Made by a program: the position numbers and the translations under genes. A stretch of 23,311 bases of DNA, from assembly GCA_964457585.1 (NCBI GenBank), contig CAYWFU010000042.1, forward strand, positions 1 to 23,311. The letters run 5' to 3'. The notes under the pieces are model-generated. The model did not search any database. It was not told the DNA's origin and saw only the letters and a program-made list of their open reading frames with translations. Below are positions 15,513-23,311 of the stretch, piece by piece. Position 1 is the stretch's first letter. Each line of letters opens with the position of its first letter. Source of the DNA: CAYWFU01 sp964457585 (GTDB lineage Bacteria > JACRDZ01).

Positions 15513-16868
15513 ATGTATAAATTATTTGGAACAGATGGAATAAGAGGATTAGCTAATGTTGAACCTCTTACAGCAGATATTGTTTATAAGCTGGGGAAAT
15601 ATACAGCTATTCTATTTGAAAAAAATAAATCTGATAAACGCACCAGAATCATAATCGGGAAAGATACGCGGATTTCATGTGATATGCTGGAAAATGCGCT
15701 GACAGCAGGGTTGTGTTCTTACGGTGCAGATGTAATAAAAACAGGAATTATTCCTACTCCGGCAATTGCATATCTTACAAAAAAATATAATATGGATGCA
15801 GGAATAATGATTTCAGCTTCTCATAATTCTTATGAAGATAATGGGATAAAATTTTTTTCATATAATGGATTTAAGCTTCCCGAGGAAATGGAAAATGAAT
15901 TAACACGTATGCTGCATGAAGAAAATACTAAGTTTGAGAGACCTATCGGCAACAATGTCGGGAAAGTAATAGAAGCGCCAACAGCATGGCAGGATTATAT
16001 TGAACATTTGAAAAATACTATTCCTCAAGATATAGATTTTTCAAATATTAAAGTTGTTTTAGATTGTGCTAATGGCGCTACTTCTTCCATAGCTCCGCAG
16101 ATCTTTGCCGAATTAGGGATAAAAGCAGAGATAAGACATAACAATCCTGATGGAACTAATATTAATTTGAATTGCGGTTCTATTTTTGCGTATAGCTTGA
16201 GTGAGGATGTTATAAAAGAAAAAGCTACTATAGGTATTTGTTTTGATGGTGATGGAGATAGAGTAATTGCTCTGGATGAAAAAGGTAATATGATAGACGG
16301 GGATTTTATAATGGCAATCTGCAGTAAATATCTTTTTCATGCAAAAAATAATCTTCAAAAGATTTTAATTACAACTGTAATGAGCAATCTTGGGCTTGAA
16401 AAATTCACTGAAGAATCAGGAATAAAAATGATAAGGACTAATGTTGGAGATAAATATGTTCTGGAAGAAATGATTACTCAGGGAGCTGTGCTTGGCGGAG
16501 AACAGTCAGGACATATCATATTTGGAGAACATACTACAACCGGAGACGGCTTAATTACAGCTTTGCAATTGATTTCAATTATGGTAAAAGAAAATAAAAA
16601 TCTTTCTGATCTGGCAAAAATAATGAAAAAATATCCTCAGATTCTTGTGAATGTACGCGTTAAAGAAAAAAAAGATTTTTATGATATGCCAAAAATACGC
16701 AAAGCTATAGAGGAAATAGAAAAAAAAATAGCAAATGAAGGGCGACTGCTTATTCGTTATTCAGGAACAGAACCTCTAGCACGAATAATGATGGAAGGCT
16801 TAGATGAGAAAAAAATTACTAAAATGGCAAATAGATTAGCTGAAGTAATTAAATCTGATCTGGGATGA
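15513..16868 (+). CDS. glmM: Phosphoglucosamine mutase
   Basis: This 451-residue cytoplasmic enzyme converts glucosamine-6-phosphate to glucosamine-1-phosphate for UDP-GlcNAc and thus peptidoglycan and lipopolysaccharide. It has the family opening LFGTDGIRGLAN, the phosphoserine loop MISASHNSYEDNGIKFFS (the phosphorylated serine should be S103), the magnesium loop D245-G-D-G-D-R250, the sugar-specificity loop GGEQSGHI, and the phosphate-binding RYSGTEPLARIMMEG near the end. Length is normal. The ribosome site AAAGGGAG precedes the ATG. It sits downstream of cdaR, and in other bacteria GlmM protein directly inhibits CdaA. The true distance to pdxJ is about 28 bases once the assembly artefact is removed. 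Confidence 0.97.
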   Translation: MYKLFGTDGIRGLANVEPLTADIVYKLGKYTAILFEKNKSDKRTRIIIGKDTRISCDMLENALTAGLCSYGADVIKTGIIPTPAIAYLTKKYNMDAGIMISASHNSYEDNGIKFFSYNGFKLPEEMENELTRMLHEENTKFERPIGNNVGKVIEAPTAWQDYIEHLKNTIPQDIDFSNIKVVLDCANGATSSIAPQIFAELGIKAEIRHNNPDGTNINLNCGSIFAYSLSEDVIKEKATIGICFDGDGDRVIALDEKGNMIDGDFIMAICSKYLFHAKNNLQKILITTVMSNLGLEKFTEESGIKMIRTNVGDKYVLEEMITQGAVLGGEQSGHIIFGEHTTTGDGLITALQLISIMVKENKNLSDLAKIMKKYPQILVNVRVKEKKDFYDMPKIRKAIEEIEKKIANEGRLLIRYSGTEPLARIMMEGLDEKKITKMANRLAEVIKSDLG

Positions 16869-16875
16869 ACAGGCT

Positions 16876-17085
16876 GAAGGAAAGAGGGAAATAAGAATGC
16901 CAAAATTGGGGGTTAATATTGATCATATCGNNNNNNNNNNNNNNNNNNNNNNNNNNNNNNNNNNNNNNNNNNNNNNNNNNNNNNNNNNNNNNNNNNNNNN
17001 NNNNNNNNNNNNNNNNNNNNNNNNNNNNNNGAAGGAAAGAGGGAAATAAGAATGCCAAAATTGGGGGTTAATATTGATCATATCG
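16876..17085. other. Scaffold artefact: 100-N gap flanked by the same 55 bp
   Basis: The 55 bases at 16876-16930 are identical to 17031-17085, and everything between is N. The repeated segment contains the pdxJ ribosome site and its first 11 codons (a first ATG at 16897, the usable one at 17052). This is what results when two contigs that overlap by 55 bases are scaffolded with a default gap instead of being merged. The real sequence should have one copy and no gap. Confidence 0.93.
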
Positions 17086-17783
17086 CAACATTACGTCAGG
17101 CTCGCGGCGGGATTGAACCGGATCCAATTGCTGCAGCGGTTATTGCTGAGCTTGCGGGTGCGGATGGAATTACTATTCATTTGCGTGAAGATAGGAGACA
17201 TATACAGGATCGGGATTTTAAATTACTGCGGCAGATAGTAAAAACAAAATTAAATCTTGAAATGGCAAACAATGCAGATGTCAAAAAAATTGCATTATCA
17301 GTACTGCCGGATATGATTACACTAGTCCCGGAAAAAAGACAGGAATTAACAACTGAAGGTGGATTAGATGTAATCTCCAATTCACAAGCTCTTTTTGAGA
17401 TAGTAGAACTTTTTAAATCAAATAATGTTTTGGTCAGCTTATTTATTGATCCGGATACAGCTCAAATTAAAGAAGCTGCTAAAATTAATGCGGATTTTAT
17501 TGAAATACATACAGGGAAATATGCAAACAGTAAAACAGAATCTGAAATGCTTAAAGAATTGCAGGCAATACAGGATGCAGTTAAATTTGCAGATAAACAG
17601 AGGCTGCGAATTAATGCCGGGCATGGATTAAACTATAAAAATGTTATTCCGATTGCACGTATCCATAATATAGAAGAGTTAAATATTGGGCATAGTATTA
17701 TTTCACGTGCTGTGCTTGTGGGATTGGATAAAGCTGTGAGAGAAATGATCGATGCAATTAATTATGGTGAAGAAATAATATGA
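17052..17783 (+). CDS. pdxJ: Pyridoxine 5'-phosphate synthase PdxJ
   Basis: The protein has 243 residues, the length typical of the family. PdxJ condenses 1-deoxy-xylulose-5-phosphate with 3-amino-2-oxopropyl phosphate, the last step of the DXP-dependent vitamin B6 pathway. Conserved residues are in register: N7, D9 and H10 in GVNIDHIATLRQARGG, H43 in GITIHLREDRRHI, E70, and H191 in NAGHGLNY, ending with ELNIGHSIISRAV. The ribosome site GAGGG is at 17039-17043. PdxJ indicates the DXP-dependent B6 route instead of PdxST, an argument against a Firmicute host. Its stop overlaps the start of acpS by four bases (ATGA), the same pairing as in many Gram-negative bacteria. Confidence 0.97.
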   Translation: MPKLGVNIDHIATLRQARGGIEPDPIAAAVIAELAGADGITIHLREDRRHIQDRDFKLLRQIVKTKLNLEMANNADVKKIALSVLPDMITLVPEKRQELTTEGGLDVISNSQALFEIVELFKSNNVLVSLFIDPDTAQIKEAAKINADFIEIHTGKYANSKTESEMLKELQAIQDAVKFADKQRLRINAGHGLNYKNVIPIARIHNIEELNIGHSIISRAVLVGLDKAVREMIDAINYGEEII

Positions 17784-18154
17784 TTTATGGAATTGGAATA
17801 GATATTATAGAGATAAATAGAATAAAGAAAAGTTATGATAAATGGGGTGAAAATTTCTGGAATAAAATATTTACGAAAGATGAATTAGCTTATTTTAAAA
17901 ATAAAAAAAATCCTTATCAACACATTGCCGGCAGATTTGCAGCGAAAGAAGCTGTTATCAAAGCTCTGGGAGAAATCCCTCTTCCTGCAAGCTGGAAAGA
18001 TATTGAAATTTTAAATTACGAGACAGGTAAACCTTTTTTAAATTTTTCTTCTGTATTAAAAGATTACTTAAATAAAAAACAAATTTTTTTATATCATATC
18101 AGCATATCACATTCGGAAAAATATGCTGTTGCTCAGGTGATTCTGGAATCATAG
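17780..18154 (+). CDS. acpS: Holo-[acyl-carrier-protein] synthase
   Basis: This 124-residue protein transfers 4'-phosphopantetheine from CoA to acyl carrier protein, activating it for fatty acid synthesis. The magnesium/CoA motifs are intact: D8 in GIGIDIIEI, E57 in GRFAAKEAVIKALG, a WKDIEILNYETGKP segment, and the C-terminal SISHSEKYAVAQ. Length is standard for bacterial AcpS. Translation is coupled to pdxJ by the ATGA overlap. The following gene begins after eight bases with GAGG overlapping the acpS stop. Confidence 0.96.
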   Translation: MIYGIGIDIIEINRIKKSYDKWGENFWNKIFTKDELAYFKNKKNPYQHIAGRFAAKEAVIKALGEIPLPASWKDIEILNYETGKPFLNFSSVLKDYLNKKQIFLYHISISHSEKYAVAQVILES

Positions 18155-18162
18155 AGGTATTT

Positions 18163-19449
18163 ATGTTTAAATTTTTTGGAGATATACCACAGGAAAATAA
18201 TGTATTTCAGGGAGATCCATATTTTGGAATAATTGATAATTTGTTTACGAAAACCAATCTTGAAGAAATAAAAAAAAAATTACCATCCATTATTCAGGAA
18301 ATAGATACAAAAATAAAAAATGAAAGTCTCATAAGAGCTGAAAAAATCTGGCGCTATCTTCTTATAAAATTTTTTCATTATTTAATTAATACAGGACTGC
18401 CGGATATTTCATTTAGTGAATTTTTGGAAGGAATTGGGGGAAAATATCTTAATTTTGTAAATCTAAATTTATCTAAGGATAAAATAAAAAATGAAATATT
18501 TGACTGTTTTATTTTAGAATTAATTAAAAATGAATATTATTTTATTAAAAATTTTATTAATAATTTTATTGAAAAATCAGGGATTGATGTAGAGAGCTTA
18601 GAAGATGTCCTCAGGGTAAGATTGGCATATATTATTGAAAAACAATCTGATGCATATCTTTCAGATAAAAGATTTTCTAAGTTAAAAAATGAACGAGCGC
18701 AGGTTGTTGAACTACTTTTAAATATTTATGAAAAAAATAAACTTGATGATAAATATGTTGAATTAGCATCCCGTGAACTTCATGATATAGAAGACTACAA
18801 GAAATTAATTAAGTTTTTAATTGTAAGAAATTTAATTGATGATGCGATATATTATTGCTATCAGGGGATTGAAAATGATAAAGAAAATCAACCGACATAC
18901 TTTGAAATTTTGTCAGGAATTTATGAAAAGCAGAATAATTTTGAAAAAGCTTTTGCATTTATAATTAAAAGTCTCTATCTTACAAATAATAAAGCGATTT
19001 ATCTGAAAATCAAAAAAATTTATGCAGAACATCCTGAAGCACGTGAATATAACGCTAGAATTATTAATTTTCTGCGTGAACATAACCAGAATAATTTATT
19101 AATAGAAATTTTTTTGGAAGAAAACCGCCTGGAGGATGCTATAGAAGCCGCTCTTTCACCTGAAATAAGAATAGAAGAAAAGCTCTGGGTAGCTGAGTAT
19201 ACGAAAAAAGCTTTCCCAAATGAAACACTGGTGCTTTATAGAGAAATTATAACCTATTATTCAACTAATTATTGTAATTTCGCTGGTGAAAAAAATTATT
19301 GTAAAATGGTATTAAACTGTTTTAGAGAAATAAAAAAAATATATTCAATCCTTGGCCGTGAAAATGAATGGCATTTGTTTATTAATAGTCAAAAGAACAC
19401 TTTACCTGAGCCTGTATTTCAAGAGTTATCTGTGGAATTGAATGTTTAA
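18163..19449 (+). CDS. Unrecognised 428-aa helical-repeat protein
   Basis: I recognise no enzyme motif. The protein has no signal peptide or membrane helix and is strongly helical and rich in Lys, Glu, Ile, Leu and Asn. From about residue 160 onward it shows TPR-like spacing of aromatic and alanine positions (ERAQVVELLLNIYEKNKLDD, LIDDAIYYCYQGIENDKENQ, NNFEKAFAFIIKSLYL). The last 70 residues (KMVLNCFREIKKIYSILGRE then NEWHLFINSQKN) resemble the C-terminal helical part of bacterial SWIM zinc-finger proteins, but no SWIM finger is present. It is the last gene of the plus-strand run, eight bases after acpS with its own GAGG, so it is made together with PdxJ and AcpS. A scaffold or adaptor role is only a guess. 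Confidence 0.75.
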   Translation: MFKFFGDIPQENNVFQGDPYFGIIDNLFTKTNLEEIKKKLPSIIQEIDTKIKNESLIRAEKIWRYLLIKFFHYLINTGLPDISFSEFLEGIGGKYLNFVNLNLSKDKIKNEIFDCFILELIKNEYYFIKNFINNFIEKSGIDVESLEDVLRVRLAYIIEKQSDAYLSDKRFSKLKNERAQVVELLLNIYEKNKLDDKYVELASRELHDIEDYKKLIKFLIVRNLIDDAIYYCYQGIENDKENQPTYFEILSGIYEKQNNFEKAFAFIIKSLYLTNNKAIYLKIKKIYAEHPEAREYNARIINFLREHNQNNLLIEIFLEENRLEDAIEAALSPEIRIEEKLWVAEYTKKAFPNETLVLYREIITYYSTNYCNFAGEKNYCKMVLNCFREIKKIYSILGRENEWHLFINSQKNTLPEPVFQELSVELNV

Positions 19450-19468
19450 AGAGGAGTTATTCTTTAAA
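19445..19468. terminator. AT-rich dyad between convergent genes
   Basis: TTTAAAGA (19445-19452) pairs with TCTTTAAA (19461-19468) around an 8-base loop, covering the stop of the plus-strand gene and the last codons of the minus-strand cyclase, whose ends are 7 bases apart. The position suits a shared terminator, but the stem is nearly all A/T and there is no clean T-tract, so strength is doubtful. Confidence 0.35.
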
Positions 19469-21181
19469 AAATTTAAAGTTATTTTTTCCCTGCTCTTTTG
19501 CATAATACATAGCAATATCAGCATCGTTGAGTAATTTTTTTTCCGAACCTTCTCCATTTGGAAGCTGCAGGCTAATACCAATGCTTGCGCTGATTGATAA
19601 TTTACGACCTTCTGCTTTGAACGGTTTTGAAAGAATATTAATGATTTTTTTTGCTGCAATTGCCGCATCATTTTTATTTTTAATTTTATGTAGAATTACT
19701 GCAAATTCATCACCGCTTATCCTTGCAACTGTATCGGATTTACGAATACAGTTTTTTAATCTTTTTGCAATGATTTTCAGTACCAAATCTCCAATATGAT
19801 GTCCCATACAATCATTAATATTTTTAAATCCATCTAAATCTATAAAAAGAAGTCCTACCATAATTTTTTCACGTTCTGCTTCATAAATAGCATGATTTAA
19901 TCGGTCAAAAAATAGAACCCGGTTAGGGATATCAGTCAGTAAATCAAAATGTGCCATGTGTTCAAGCCGTTGTTCAGCTCTTTTACGTTCAGTAACATCC
20001 TGTGATATCAGAACATAACCTATTAAATTATTTCTTTTATCCCAGATTCCTGAAAGCCTGGATTCTATATAATTTATTCCATCAGGTTTTTGTTGTTCTA
20101 TTATAAAATCATAATCACCTTTATTTTGAATCAAATTTATCGCTCGAACAAACCGAACATCTTTCAGATTTTCTTTTTCTAAAATTTTTTTTAGGTTCAG
20201 CTTAGATTTTTTTTCAACTTTATAATTAAAAATATTTTCAGCTGTAGGATTACAATATAATATTTCAAAATCTAAGTGCGAAGCAATAATAGCAAGGTTG
20301 GTGGAGGAAGATAGAATATTCTCCAGATATGCTGTTTTTTCTATAAGATCATTTTCTGTCTTCTCCAGCATTTTCTCCTTCTGATTAATAATATCTTTTA
20401 AAAATTCAATATATTTTGCTTCAAGTCCTTTAACAATATCATATTGTGTAATTAATCCGGCAATATGCTCTTTATCATCAACTACTATCAACCTGCGAAT
20501 TTTATTAATATTCATTAATTTAACTGCTTTATATAATGGTGTTTTTACATTTACTGTTATTACAGGAGATGTCATTACTTTATCAACAGTTAAGGCTTGT
20601 AAATTGATACCTTTGTAATATAAATTCACAACATCACGTTCAGTAAAAATACCAATCGGTTTATTTTTTCTTTCCACAATTATACAACTAAAGGAGTGAT
20701 CAGCCATATTTGACATTACATCCGCCAGCAGGCATTTTTCAGTAACAGTTGATAAATTTTTAGTCATTATTTTTGATATATCTTTGACTTCAAAAAAATA
20801 TTCGAGCCCTAAATTATTGATAATATCGGTTTGAGTTATTACTCCAACTGTATTGCTATCATCATCAACCACAATAAGATGCCTTACATTGTTTTTAATA
20901 AGTTGGTCGTAGAGTCCATAAATATCAATATTTTTTGTTACCGATATTATTGATTTTGACATTAGTTTTTCAATTTTAATATTTTTAAAATTAGTTTTTT
21001 GACATAGAACTTTAACCAAATCCCTTTCAGTAAAAATTCCCAATGGTTTTTTATCTTTAGTTATAACTACACAACTAATTTTTTTTTTATGCAGGATTGA
21101 AATCACTTCAGATAAAAACATATCAGGAGAGATACAAACCACATCCGGATTTATCATTTTTTTTATAAGTTTGTTTTTCAT
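19457..21181 (-). CDS. Diguanylate cyclase with four CBS domains and a PAS domain
   Basis: This is a 574-residue protein when started at ATG 21181 (AGGG 7 bases upstream). A longer start at 21271 would run into the preceding gene, so I reject it. Domains are two CBS pairs (about 5-127 and 136-260; repeated GIFTERD and VITQTDI phrases), a helical linker, a PAS sensor (about 290-400), then GGDEF (about 405-574). The active-site motif is S489-G-D-E-F, an accepted active variant, preceded by DLDGFKNINDCMGHHIGD. An inhibitory RxxD site (R480-K-S-D) lies five residues upstream. It should make c-di-GMP under control of an adenine nucleotide or similar ligand bound by CBS, plus whatever PAS senses. 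No membrane helix is visible. It starts 25 bases after the EEP gene and is likely co-transcribed with it. Confidence 0.92.
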   Translation of the reverse strand: MKNKLIKKMINPDVVCISPDMFLSEVISILHKKKISCVVITKDKKPLGIFTERDLVKVLCQKTNFKNIKIEKLMSKSIISVTKNIDIYGLYDQLIKNNVRHLIVVDDDSNTVGVITQTDIINNLGLEYFFEVKDISKIMTKNLSTVTEKCLLADVMSNMADHSFSCIIVERKNKPIGIFTERDVVNLYYKGINLQALTVDKVMTSPVITVNVKTPLYKAVKLMNINKIRRLIVVDDKEHIAGLITQYDIVKGLEAKYIEFLKDIINQKEKMLEKTENDLIEKTAYLENILSSSTNLAIIASHLDFEILYCNPTAENIFNYKVEKKSKLNLKKILEKENLKDVRFVRAINLIQNKGDYDFIIEQQKPDGINYIESRLSGIWDKRNNLIGYVLISQDVTERKRAEQRLEHMAHFDLLTDIPNRVLFFDRLNHAIYEAEREKIMVGLLFIDLDGFKNINDCMGHHIGDLVLKIIAKRLKNCIRKSDTVARISGDEFAVILHKIKNKNDAAIAAKKIINILSKPFKAEGRKLSISASIGISLQLPNGEGSEKKLLNDADIAMYYAKEQGKNNFKFFKE

Positions 21182-21206
21182 CTGAAAACCCTTATTATCA
21201 GGCAGT

Positions 21207-22346
21207 TTAAATTTCCAGCTTCCCGAGCACAGGAGCATGGTTGGGAACATGTTCAAAACCATCAGGAACAATTATCTTCTTTTGAATATCTTCGTTAAAT
21301 ATTGTCATGCACCCATTTCCTTCTGTATAAGAAGACGGTGATTTTGAGATAATTGTTTTACTGACAAGTATATGATCATGCTGTTCGCGGATATTTTTAT
21401 ATATAAGACTAAATCTTTTTTCCGGTTCTATTAATGAAGATAAATTAAAGAGCACTTGCTGATAATTATCTTCAGTTTTAATTGTTTTGTTGTTAGAATT
21501 TTCTGTAATTCCTTCTAACATCTGAGTAGTGACGGATTCAAGATTATCATTTAAATCTCCAAGCACTATAGCATTGTCCATTGGATATTTATTAAGACGA
21601 GTGGAAATGAAATTTCGCAGTTGACATGATTCACGCGTACGGATAATAAGACTTCGCATTTTACCGCGCGCTTCTTCTACAGTATCTTTTGATGTTGTTC
21701 GGCGAGTACGATTTGTCCCATTAATATTAGGATAAACCTGCTCAAAATCATATCTTGGTTTTTTTGATTTTAAATGTGCGATAAATACTTGAAAATTTAC
21801 ATTATTTTCCATTGTTAGGCGCACACACATTTGCGGGCGGGTAAATACTCTGCGATTTTCATACCATGCTTGATTTTCACCAAATTCAAACACTTTAATT
21901 CTGCGGGAATCGCTTGTATCCAGCGCTGCCCATGGAAAACTAAGATGGCTTTCAGGACCTAATGTATCGCATATCTCCATATCTTCAGAGCCATTTTCCA
22001 GCTTACAGATTTGTAATTTAGTAAATAGAGCAACCCTGATCCCTCTGCTTCTGTAATTAGAAAAATAGAAATTATAAGGTGCATGAGCTTTGAGTCTATC
22101 TCCGATATCAATCAGACATTTAGGAATATCTCTTTGTGCACCGGTACCTGTTTCAGTATTCTCATTTATCTGTGTTTCTCCCAATATTTCTTGAAAAGCA
22201 ATAATATCAGGAAGGTTGAGTTTATTAACTATAGTATTTTCAATATAATCAATTTTTTTGGGATAGATTCTTTTTCTGAAATTTAGGGGGGTTTCGGATG
22301 GATGTTGAAACTGATCCAGGTTCCATGTAGCTAAAGTAATAATCAT
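21207..22346 (-). CDS. Endonuclease/exonuclease/phosphatase-family protein
   Basis: The protein has 379 residues from ATG 22346, chosen because AAGGTGA lies just upstream and the EEP signature starts at once (TLATWNLDQF). The 31-residue longer form from 22439 would overlap a good promoter. Active-site elements are in order: N9, E in DIIAFQEI, H in VFIAHLKSK, D-x-N in VLGDLNDN, then HDHILVS and the terminal NHAPVLG. This divalent-metal fold cleaves phosphodiesters in DNA, RNA, lipids or inositol phosphates; the substrate is not evident. There is no signal peptide. It heads a two-gene operon with the CBS-PAS-GGDEF cyclase. Confidence 0.88.
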   Translation of the reverse strand: MIITLATWNLDQFQHPSETPLNFRKRIYPKKIDYIENTIVNKLNLPDIIAFQEILGETQINENTETGTGAQRDIPKCLIDIGDRLKAHAPYNFYFSNYRSRGIRVALFTKLQICKLENGSEDMEICDTLGPESHLSFPWAALDTSDSRRIKVFEFGENQAWYENRRVFTRPQMCVRLTMENNVNFQVFIAHLKSKKPRYDFEQVYPNINGTNRTRRTTSKDTVEEARGKMRSLIIRTRESCQLRNFISTRLNKYPMDNAIVLGDLNDNLESVTTQMLEGITENSNNKTIKTEDNYQQVLFNLSSLIEPEKRFSLIYKNIREQHDHILVSKTIISKSPSSYTEGNGCMTIFNEDIQKKIIVPDGFEHVPNHAPVLGKLEI

Positions 22347-22388
22347 AGACTTCACCTTATAAATAGATAAAGCTAATTTGAATGATTT

Positions 22389-22417
22389 ATTTAACCACAT
22401 AATAATATGCCTGTCAA
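22389..22417 (-). promoter_or_regulatory. Promoter of the EEP-diguanylate cyclase operon
   Basis: On the minus strand TTGACA (22417-22412) is separated by 17 bases from TTAAAT (22394-22389), about 40 bases before the ATG at 22346. It lies in the 125-base gap after the methyltransferase gene and supports the shorter start of the EEP gene. Confidence 0.6.
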
Positions 22418-22471
22418 GGCTTTTTTGAGTATAAAACACCTTTTATCCAAACCGGCAAGAATATTTCTAAA

Positions 22472-23209
22472 TCACATAAAAATTTGCTGTAATTCTTTAG
22501 TATAATTTCCTTTGGGATCATAAATAATAAGAGGAGGCATAATACTAAGCAAATTTTTACCTTTTTTTACACTTTCTATGAGAACGGATTCAGCTTTTTT
22601 TGATATATCTGGATGAACAAACCGCATTTTTTGTATAGTTAATTTATTATCATTTAACAGGAAAAATAATTCAAAAATTCTCTGAAGTTTATAAATAATA
22701 TAAAATCTGCCATAATCTTTTAGTAGATAATTAGCTGCTTGAACGACATCTTTTAAAGTGCATGCAACTTCATGACGAGCAATAGCTTGATTTTGATTCG
22801 GGCTGATATTTCCCGAACCAACAGCATAATAAGGGGGATTGCAGATTACAACATCAAAACTCTTTGCATTGAATTTTTTCTCAACATTTTTTAAATCATC
22901 ATTAATAATTGCAATTTTTGATTCAAGGTTATTTATTTTTACGCTTCGTAATGCCATATTAGCTATATCATGAAGGATTTCCAAGCCACTTATAAAAATA
23001 TTTTTATTATTCGTGAGAATACTTAAAGGAATAACCCCGCTTCCTGTTCCCAGGTCTATAACATTGTCTCCATCTTTAAGATGACAGAAATCAGCCAGAA
23101 GGATTGAATCAAGAGAAAAGCGGTATCCTTTCTTTTTTTGTATAATTTTATATTGCGGTTTGGTTAAAATATCAATGCACTCATCATCATGGATTTTTAT
23201 TGATGACAT
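22472..23209 (-). CDS. trmN6: TrmN6/YfiC-like tRNA1(Val) adenine-N6 methyltransferase
   Basis: This 245-residue SAM-dependent methyltransferase has motif I VIDLGTGSGVIPL, an acidic residue closing the second strand (SGLEIL), and the catalytic N-P-P-Y motif in DVVICNPPYYAVGSG, characteristic of N6-adenine methylation. The following SPNQNQAIARHEVACTLKDV and RFVHPDISKKAESVLIESVK segments match the TrmN6/YfiC family, which modifies A37 of tRNA1(Val). Residues 20-34 (KIIQKKKGYRFSLDSILLAD) form the usual N-terminal RNA-side region. It starts 8 bases after the end of the upstream gene (probable lon), with AAGG 7 bases ahead, so it is likely the second gene of that operon. A related housekeeping RNA or protein target cannot be excluded. 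Confidence 0.85.
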   Translation of the reverse strand: MSSIKIHDDECIDILTKPQYKIIQKKKGYRFSLDSILLADFCHLKDGDNVIDLGTGSGVIPLSILTNNKNIFISGLEILHDIANMALRSVKINNLESKIAIINDDLKNVEKKFNAKSFDVVICNPPYYAVGSGNISPNQNQAIARHEVACTLKDVVQAANYLLKDYGRFYIIYKLQRIFELFFLLNDNKLTIQKMRFVHPDISKKAESVLIESVKKGKNLLSIMPPLIIYDPKGNYTKELQQIFM

Positions 23210-23217
23210 AAAAAACC

Positions 23218-23311
23218 TTATTTTGCATTCTTGCTGATATTATGATGATATTTTGTTTCCTTTTTATCAAGAGCAAAATTAAAAACTTCTTCAATATTAT
23301 CAACAAAGACA
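23218..23311 (-). CDS. lon: 3' end of a probable Lon protease gene (partial)
   Basis: Only the last 30 codons are in the window. The frame begins VFVDNIEEVFNFAL, which matches the closing segment of LonA proteases (an F-V-x-x-M/I-x-E-V-x-x-x-A-L pattern), then has a Lys/Asn/His-rich tail and TAA. Lon is an ATP-dependent serine protease of the cytoplasm. The call rests on this short motif only. The gene would continue beyond the right edge and run into trmN6 with 8 bases between. Confidence 0.55.
   Translation of the reverse strand, partial: VFVDNIEEVFNFALDKKETKYHHNISKNAK

Noticed and set aside
16849..17058. Minus-strand open frame across the 100-N gap
   Set aside because: It is mostly undetermined bases and overlaps glmM and the pdxJ start, so it is an artefact of N being read as open.
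21182..21271. 30-residue N-terminal extension of the CBS-PAS-GGDEF protein
   Set aside because: It would overlap the EEP gene by 65 bases. The ATG at 21181 has AGGG upstream and directly precedes the first CBS domain.
22347..22439. 31-residue N-terminal extension of the EEP protein
   Set aside because: It covers the -35/-10 promoter and the ribosome site of the ATG at 22346, and adds no family motif.
1..23311. CRISPR arrays, tRNA or rRNA genes
   Set aside because: No regularly spaced direct repeats, tRNA-like cloverleaf with conserved T-loop, or rRNA signature was seen on reading both strands; short structures present are listed as repeats.

Overview
The window is AT-rich (by eye roughly 30% GC) bacterial chromosomal DNA that looks like a draft or metagenome scaffold, because it holds two runs of N. 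The gene order is mosaic. The c-di-AMP/cell-wall block cdaA-ybbR(cdaR)-glmM is classic for Gram-positive and several deep-branching lineages. The pdxJ-acpS pair is typical of Gram-negative bacteria, and PdxJ is largely absent from Firmicutes. Together with a secreted FN3/FG-GAP-like protease ending in a CFI-box-like tail, this suggests a Gram-negative or candidate-phylum bacterium rather than a Firmicute. I cannot name the lineage from sequence alone.

Region 1 (1-3706) is accessory and decaying. It begins with the wreck of a bacterial ubiquitin-like conjugation operon: a JAB/JAMM isopeptidase gene (155-539) followed by a ThiF/E1-type adenylyltransferase gene (536-1733). Both are broken by frameshifts, and the E1 also seems to have lost its central segment. 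A small unrecognised gene follows (1785-2144). Next is an apparently intact toxin-antitoxin pair with its own promoter: a HigB-type toxin, then a HigA antitoxin fused to an ImmA/IrrE-type metallopeptidase. A short relic of another gene lies at 3620-3705.

Region 2 (3707-10043, minus strand) encodes a large secreted metalloprotease with FN3 and FG-GAP/VCBS-like repeats, then, beyond a 151-bp inverted-repeat element, a murJ-metallophosphoesterase operon. Region 3 (10205-19449, plus strand) is a housekeeping run: ftsH, folE, folP, cdaA, ybbR, glmM, pdxJ, acpS and a helical-repeat protein of unknown role. Very short gaps and overlaps mark folE-folP, cdaA-ybbR-glmM and pdxJ-acpS-unknown as co-transcribed. 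A striking three-hairpin element sits between folP and cdaA. Region 4 (19457-23311, minus strand) has a four-CBS/PAS/GGDEF diguanylate cyclase behind an EEP-family nuclease/phosphatase gene with a good promoter, a TrmN6-like methyltransferase, and the 3' end of a probable lon gene.

Two assembly problems matter to a reader. The 10-N gap inside folP does not keep the frame. The 100-N gap between glmM and pdxJ is flanked by an identical 55-bp sequence on both sides, so it is almost certainly a failed contig merge and not missing or duplicated DNA.
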